From contig CAMVBD010000021.1 of assembly GCA_947165615.1 (NCBI GenBank), positions 1-10,300 of the forward strand: DNA of 10,300 nt, read 5' to 3'. How positions within the stretch are numbered: the stretch's first letter is position 1; every line of letters begins with the position of its first letter. Below are positions 6,298 to 10,300 of the stretch, piece by piece. The translations under genes and the position numbers were made by a program. The notes under the pieces are model-generated. The model did no database searches. It saw only the letters and a program-made list of their open reading frames with translations, and was not told where the DNA came from. Source of the stretch: an uncultured Clostridia bacterium. Its GTDB lineage: Bacteria; Bacillota; Clostridia; Oscillospirales; Acutalibacteraceae.

Positions 6298-7050
6298 ATG
6301 AAACACAAAAAACGGATCCGTATTCTTGTGCTCGCCGCTGCGGGGCTGTTGCTCGCCGCGGGGCTGACGCTGGGCGTCCTTGCCTATAACGGGCTTCTGG
6401 GCGCGTACCATCCGCTGCAAACGCCGAAGGACGGGCAGGTCCGCGTGGCGTGCGTCGGGGACAGCGTGACCTACGGCTTCGGCATCCCGGACCGGAGCAA
6501 AAAAGGCTATCCCGCCGCTTTGCAGGCCCTGCTCGGGGACGGGTACTGCGTCAACAACTACGGCTATTCCGGCCGAACGCTGTGCCTGCTCGGCGACCGG
6601 CCCTACCGCGTGGAAAAGCTTTGCACCGAAAGCCGGGAATTCCTGCCCGATATCGTGGTGCTCATGCTCGGCGCAAACGACTCAAAGCCCTATAACTGGA
6701 ACGCGACGGTCGGCGGCGAACAGGTCTATCCGGCGCAGTTTGAAAGCGACCTCAGGGATCTGATCGCCCTGTACCGGGATCTCCCTTCCTCCCCGAGGGT
6801 CTTCGTTATGGGGCCCCTGCCCGCCTACGCCGATAAAAGCGGCAAGGTGCGCTATGATATTCAGCCGGACGTCATTCAGGATGAGGTCCGCCCGCTCGTG
6901 CTCCGTGTCGCCCGGGAGATGGGCGTCGGGGTCATCGACCCATATCCGGCGTTTGAGGGAAAACCGGACCTCTTCAGCGACGGTCTGCACCCCACCGCCG
7001 AGGGCGCCGCTCTGCTTGCCCGGACGGTGTATGACGCGATTCTTGGTTAA
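6298..7050 (+). CDS. Membrane-anchored SGNH/GDSL-family esterase
   Basis: A 250-residue protein. GAAAGGGG (6281-6288) lies 9 bases before the ATG at 6298. A basic N-terminus (KHKKRIR) and a hydrophobic segment at residues 8-30 form a signal anchor or signal peptide, so the enzyme faces outwards. The four SGNH blocks are complete: GDSVTYG (54-60) with nucleophile S56, GYSG (89-92) with the oxyanion Gly, LGAND (124-128) with N127, and SDGLHP (227-232) with D228 and H231. Proteins of this type remove acetyl or other acyl groups from sugars, or act as lipases. Placed directly after GH130, removal of acetyl groups from a mannan-like glycan is a fair guess, but the substrate is not shown by the sequence. 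It is the last gene of its operon; a terminator follows 7 bases after the stop. Confidence 0.92.
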   Translation: MKHKKRIRILVLAAAGLLLAAGLTLGVLAYNGLLGAYHPLQTPKDGQVRVACVGDSVTYGFGIPDRSKKGYPAALQALLGDGYCVNNYGYSGRTLCLLGDRPYRVEKLCTESREFLPDIVVLMLGANDSKPYNWNATVGGEQVYPAQFESDLRDLIALYRDLPSSPRVFVMGPLPAYADKSGKVRYDIQPDVIQDEVRPLVLRVAREMGVGVIDPYPAFEGKPDLFSDGLHPTAEGAALLARTVYDAILG

Positions 7051-7057
7051 AAATGGG

Positions 7058-7096
7058 ACCCCTCCCGCCGGAGATCTGTCCGGCGGAAGGGGTTTT
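7058..7096 (+). terminator. Intrinsic terminator of the GH130-SGNH operon
   Basis: A 15-bp stem with one mismatch (7058-7072 with 7079-7093) and a 6-base loop is followed by TTTTCTCC. It closes the operon and separates it from the next promoter. Confidence 0.88.
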
Positions 7097-7190
7097 CTCC
7101 TGTCTGGATCAGGCCTTTGTCGATTTCGCTGCGGTCGGATCAAAGGTCTGCGGTTCATCACAACTTTTATGCTGCGCGTCATTTTGATGG

Positions 7191-7219
7191 TTGAATCGTT
7201 CCCTTTTCCCGTGTATAAT
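7191..7219 (+). promoter_or_regulatory. Promoter of the STAS-kinase operon
   Basis: TTGAAT (7191-7196) and a perfect TATAAT (7214-7219) are 17 bases apart. Transcription should begin near 7226, which rules out starts further upstream and leaves the ATG at 7230 almost without a leader. Confidence 0.82.
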
Positions 7220-7268
7220 AAAAAGCAGAATGCGCCGCGCTTTGTCCGCACGGCTGGGAGGCGGCAGT

Positions 7269-8450
7269 TTGAAAGAGATTACAGCCGAACGCGGCGAAAA
7301 CAAAACGACCCTGTTCCTTGCGGGACGGATCGACTCCGGCAACGCCGGGGCGGTCGAGCGGGAGATTGCCGCTCTGATTCGCGGGCGGGAACGCCTCCCG
7401 CTTGTGATCGACGCCGGGGCACTCGCTTATATTTCCAGCGCCGGGCTGCGGGTGATCCTGCGGCTCAGAAAGGCGCGCCCGGACTTGAAACTTGTGAACG
7501 TCGGGCCCGAGGTCTACGAGATCTTTGACATGACCGGCTTTACCGAGATGATGGAGGTCGAAAAGGCATACCGCGTTGTGTCAGTCGTGGGGTGCGAGGT
7601 CATCGGCGAGGGCTTCAACGGCAAGGTCTACCGCATCGACGGGGACAACGTCGTCAAGACCTACAAAAACGCCGACGCGCTCGCAGATATCCGGCATGAG
7701 CGCGAGGTCGCAAGGCTGGCGCTGGTTCTCGGCGTGCCCACCGCCATCTCCTATGACGTCGTCAAGGTTGGGGACAGTTATGGTTCGGTTTTCGAACTGC
7801 TGAACGCAAAGTCCTTTTCAAAGATCCTTGCAAACGAGCCCGACCGCTTCGACTGGTGTGTTTCCGCGTACGTCCGAATGCTCAAAAAGATCCATTCGAT
7901 CGCGGTGCCCGCCGGAAAGCTCCCGTCCATGAAGGAGAAAACGCTGGCGCTCGTGGGACGCGTCCGCGAGGCGCTTGAGGCGGAGCCGGGCGAAAAGCTT
8001 CTTCGGCTGGTCGAATCCCTTCCCGAAAGCGACCGCATGCTCCACGGCGACTTCCACACCAAAAACATCGTGCTGGCCGGGGACGAGGTGCTTGTCATCG
8101 ACATGGATACCCTTTGTGTCGGCCTGCCGATCTTCGATCTCGTGCAGATGTATAACGCCTATATCGGCTATTCGGAGCTCGACCCCGAAATCGTTTTGGC
8201 GTTTCAGGGGTACCCGGCCGAGACCGCGAGACGGTTCTGGCATGAGACGCTGTCCGCCTATCTCGGCACGACGGACGAAGAGGCCCTTTCTAAAGCCGAA
8301 GAAAAAATCCGTATCCTCGCCTATGCCGACCTTATCGACTGGAGCCTGCGCTTTCCGTCCGGCGACAAAGAAGCGGACGAACGGCTTTTTTGTTACCGCC
8401 GGACCGCCCTGACCGCCCTGCTGCAAAAAACCGATACACTGCTGTTCTGA
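7269..8450 (+). CDS. STAS domain fused to an aminoglycoside-phosphotransferase-like kinase (TIGR02172-type)
   Basis: A 393-residue cytoplasmic protein. I place the start at TTG 7269 because GGGAGG (7256-7261) lies 7 bases before it; the in-frame ATG at 7230 has no ribosome binding site and lies about 4 bases from the expected transcript start. Residues 1-105 are a STAS domain as in anti-sigma-factor antagonists: LFLAGRIDSGNA (15-26), LPLVIDAGALAYISSAGLRV (43-62) with S57 at the position phosphorylated in SpoIIAA, then DMTGF (87-91). Residues 108-393 are a protein-kinase-like/APH fold: the glycine loop GEGFNGKVY (113-121), ATP-binding K130 in VVKTYK, the catalytic loop HGDFHTKN (259-266; D261, N266) and the metal-binding segment VIDMD (276-280). 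The kinase part resembles the clostridial/Fibrobacter family TIGR02172, whose substrates are not known to me. All kinase residues are present. First gene of an operon with a secreted propeller protein. Confidence 0.85.
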   Translation: MKEITAERGENKTTLFLAGRIDSGNAGAVEREIAALIRGRERLPLVIDAGALAYISSAGLRVILRLRKARPDLKLVNVGPEVYEIFDMTGFTEMMEVEKAYRVVSVVGCEVIGEGFNGKVYRIDGDNVVKTYKNADALADIRHEREVARLALVLGVPTAISYDVVKVGDSYGSVFELLNAKSFSKILANEPDRFDWCVSAYVRMLKKIHSIAVPAGKLPSMKEKTLALVGRVREALEAEPGEKLLRLVESLPESDRMLHGDFHTKNIVLAGDEVLVIDMDTLCVGLPIFDLVQMYNAYIGYSELDPEIVLAFQGYPAETARRFWHETLSAYLGTTDEEALSKAEEKIRILAYADLIDWSLRFPSGDKEADERLFCYRRTALTALLQKTDTLLF

Positions 8451-8479
8451 TAACGAATTCAAAAAAAGGAGAATCAGAT

Positions 8480-9865
8480 ATGGAAGTTGTGATTCAAGCC
8501 GTCAAAATGCTGCTTGTGGTTGTATTTGCGATCAGCGGACTGTTTGTTTCCTATGCGCCCGAGGGCGGTGATTTTCCGCCGAGCGGGCCGGTCCCGGCGG
8601 GGGACCAAACGAAATATCTGCAAATCACGGCCGAGGACGAGGGCTTTGACATGTGGAACCCGGTCAAGGACCACGGCGGCTACCGCTACGGTCCGTCCAT
8701 GATCCTGAATACCGACGGCAGCCTTGACGTATGGTGCGCCGCCAACGGCCCCGGCGACCTTGTGGACCTTGTGGCCTACAGGCGCCTTTGGGACGGTGGA
8801 CGCAAGTCCTCAAAGGAGGTCGTGGCGCTCAAGCCCACGGCCGGCGCTTACGACGGGATGTGGACCTGCGACCCGGGCGTTGTCAAGTTCGGCGGGTATT
8901 ATTACATCGGCTACACGACGACGCTCGACGAGCGGGGCGTCGCGAACGTCATGTGCGTCGGGCGCAGCAAGACCCCATACGGACCCTATGAAAAATGGAC
9001 CGGCAGCGGGTGGGGCGCCGAGCCGCAGCCCGTTGTGGATTACACCGGCGACCCGGAGCAGTGGGGCGTCGGCGAGCCCGCCTTTGTCGTCAAGGACGAT
9101 ACGCTCTTCGTCTATTATTCCTGGTGCGACGAAAACGGCTGCACGACGCGCGTCGCCACCGCCGACGCGACGGACGAAAACTGGCCGGCGACCCTGGTCG
9201 AACGCGGCACCTGCATCCCGGCGAAGGACGGCGGCGACTCCGCGGACGTCAAGTATGCAGACGAATTCGGCCGTTTTGTCGCCGTGTACACCGAAAAGCG
9301 CTTTTCGGACGACAGTTACGTCGCCGTCTGGGAGTCCTTTGACGGCATCACCTTCCGGCAGAGCGGCTTTGTCAAGGCAAACACCGCCAGACAACTCCAC
9401 AACTGCGGCATTTCCGGCCGCGCGGACGGGCACATCGGCGTCGGCGACCCCGTGTATCTCTCCTACGCCTACAGCGGCGCGGGCGGCTCCTGGGGGAACT
9501 GGTCCACGCGCCTGCACACCGTAAAACTGTCGCTTTCGGACGCGCCCGCCGACGACCCGGACGCGGTCCGGAATGCGGATACCGCCGTGACGCACAAAAA
9601 GATGCGTCTCATTCCCGAAATCATCACCGTCAAAGCCGAAAAACAGAGCTATACGCTGGAGGAAAAAAGCCAAAAGGTCTGGGCGATGGCTCTGGATTCG
9701 GACGGCTTTGTCTTTCCGGTCTTTTTCGGCGTGACGTTTGACGGCTATGACCCTGCCGTCGTGGAGATCAAAGGCGGCCGGCTGTACCCGGTCGGCGCGG
9801 GCACGACCCGCGTGTATCTGCACTGGCACGGCTTTTCGGGCGACTTTACGGTCACGGTCAAGTAA
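8480..9865 (+). CDS. Secreted beta-propeller glycosidase-like protein with a Big-like C-terminal domain
   Basis: A 461-residue protein starting at ATG 8480, with AAAAAGGAG (8463-8471) 8 bases before it. Residues 5-26 form a hydrophobic export segment with no clear lipoprotein Cys. Residues 45-355 resemble the five-bladed propeller shared by GH43, GH32/68 and GH130: YRYGPSMILNTDGSLDVW (68-85), CDPGVVKFGGYYYIGYTT (130-147), VGRSKTPYGPYEKW (160-173), GVGEPAFVVKDDTLFVYYSW (196-215) and GDPVYLSYAYS (322-332). D131 and E199 could be an active-site Asp/Glu pair, but I cannot assign a GH family. Residues 380-461 (ITVKAEKQSYTL through GAGTTRVYLH to DFTVTVK) look like a bacterial Ig-like group 2 (Big2) domain, which often binds surfaces or spaces out domains. 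It lies 29 bases after the STAS-kinase gene and 39 bases before an MBL gene, so it is in the same operon. An action on extracellular glycans is inferred. Confidence 0.82.
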   Translation: MEVVIQAVKMLLVVVFAISGLFVSYAPEGGDFPPSGPVPAGDQTKYLQITAEDEGFDMWNPVKDHGGYRYGPSMILNTDGSLDVWCAANGPGDLVDLVAYRRLWDGGRKSSKEVVALKPTAGAYDGMWTCDPGVVKFGGYYYIGYTTTLDERGVANVMCVGRSKTPYGPYEKWTGSGWGAEPQPVVDYTGDPEQWGVGEPAFVVKDDTLFVYYSWCDENGCTTRVATADATDENWPATLVERGTCIPAKDGGDSADVKYADEFGRFVAVYTEKRFSDDSYVAVWESFDGITFRQSGFVKANTARQLHNCGISGRADGHIGVGDPVYLSYAYSGAGGSWGNWSTRLHTVKLSLSDAPADDPDAVRNADTAVTHKKMRLIPEIITVKAEKQSYTLEEKSQKVWAMALDSDGFVFPVFFGVTFDGYDPAVVEIKGGRLYPVGAGTTRVYLHWHGFSGDFTVTVK

Positions 9866-9904
9866 TCTGAGAAACAAATCGGGAGGAAAGGAAGGCGCGA
9901 AACG

Positions 9905-10300
9905 ATGAAACTGACCTGGTACGGGACGGCAACCGTCGGGCTGGACGACGGGGAGACAAAGCTCCTGTTCGACCCCTTCGTCCGCATGAACCGCCGTCTG
10001 GAAACGACGCCCCTCGAGGGCTTTTGCGGCTTTGACGCGGTGCTGGTGACGCACGGGCACCTCGACCACATCTACAGCATCCCTTCTCTCATGCAGGCGG
10101 ACAAAACCGTTCCGGTCTACTGCACCGAAACGCCGAAAAAGACGCTCGTTTCGCGCGGTGCGCCGGAGGAGCGCATCCGCGTCGTCCGTCCGGGCGACGA
10201 GCTGCGGTTCGGAAGCTTCACGGTAAAAGTCTGGCAATTCCGGCATATCGTGTTCGACCCTATTTACATCCTCACCGTGGTGCCGAAGTGCGTCGTCATG
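9905..10300 (+). CDS. MBL-fold metal-dependent hydrolase, UlaG/UPF0173-like, 3' end outside the window
   Basis: The frame from ATG 9905 is open to the last base (132 codons). A purine-rich site, GGGAGGAAAGGAAGG (9881-9895), lies 9 bases before the start. The N-terminus KLTWYGTATVGLDDGETKLL followed by FDPF (22-25) and then VLVTHGHLDH (46-55; H50, H52, D54, H55) is the pattern of small metal-dependent MBL hydrolases such as UlaG-type lactonases and UPF0173 proteins. It starts without a signal peptide, so it is cytoplasmic. It differs from the MBL gene at 1-921 in the sequence around the motif. It is third in the operon that starts at 7269. If UlaG-like it could open a sugar lactone, but that is a guess. 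Confidence 0.9.
   Translation, partial: MKLTWYGTATVGLDDGETKLLFDPFVRMNRRLETTPLEGFCGFDAVLVTHGHLDHIYSIPSLMQADKTVPVYCTETPKKTLVSRGAPEERIRVVRPGDELRFGSFTVKVWQFRHIVFDPIYILTVVPKCVVM

Noticed and set aside
7269..8450. Aminoglycoside resistance gene
   Set aside because: The kinase fold is shared with APH enzymes, but the STAS fusion and the TIGR02172-like sequence give no support for an antibiotic substrate.
8810..10246. 478-codon open frame on the minus strand
   Set aside because: It is antisense to the propeller and MBL genes, has no family motifs or ribosome binding site, and is explained by high G+C codon bias.

Overview
The window looks like chromosomal DNA from a G+C-rich, Gram-positive gut-type Clostridium relative (Oscillospirales/Ruminococcaceae-like). 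This is inferred from the AAAGGAG-type ribosome binding sites, the consensus TTGxxx-17-TATAAT promoters, the mix of families (GH130, STAS plus aminoglycoside-phosphotransferase-like kinase, XRE regulators, several MBL-fold hydrolases), and a C-terminal CxxC/FFHxI tail of a kind I recall from clostridial surface proteins. I see no rRNA, tRNA, CRISPR array, insertion sequence or phage gene.

Layout. (1) 1-921: 3' part of an MBL-fold hydrolase gene on +. (2) 922-1700: a decayed stretch. It holds the 3' end of a FIVAR-type surface protein gene on -, with its own terminator, then on + the N-terminal ~60 codons of a Gfo/Idh/MocA dehydrogenase gene, both broken. (3) 1825-2627: a free-standing HAD phosphatase gene with a clear promoter and a two-way terminator. 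(4) 2642-4823: on -, an XRE regulator gene followed by a membrane-anchored protein of unknown function, read from one promoter. (5) 4860-5238: an orphan stretch, a promoter, and what appears to be the C-terminal ~40 codons of a Gfo/Idh/MocA dehydrogenase. (6) 5261-7093: a two-gene operon of a GH130 glycoside phosphorylase and a membrane-anchored SGNH esterase, closed by a terminator. (7) 7191-10300: a second + strand operon with its own promoter: a STAS-kinase fusion starting at TTG, a secreted beta-propeller protein with a Big-like C-terminal domain, and a second MBL-fold hydrolase that runs off the window.

How it fits together. GH130 and the SGNH protein suggest intracellular phosphorolysis of a beta-mannoside and removal of ester groups at the cell surface. 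The secreted propeller protein of the next operon has the same general fold and may act on a related glycan outside the cell. The two dehydrogenase fragments come from the same subfamily and are in the same orientation. Their order (N-terminal part, 3.4 kb of unrelated genes, C-terminal part, then GH130 22 bases later) suggests that an ancestral dehydrogenase-GH130-SGNH operon was interrupted by the HAD/XRE/membrane-protein block, with loss of the middle of the dehydrogenase gene. The most unusual intact gene is the STAS-kinase fusion. I do not see a clearly new defence or mobile system.
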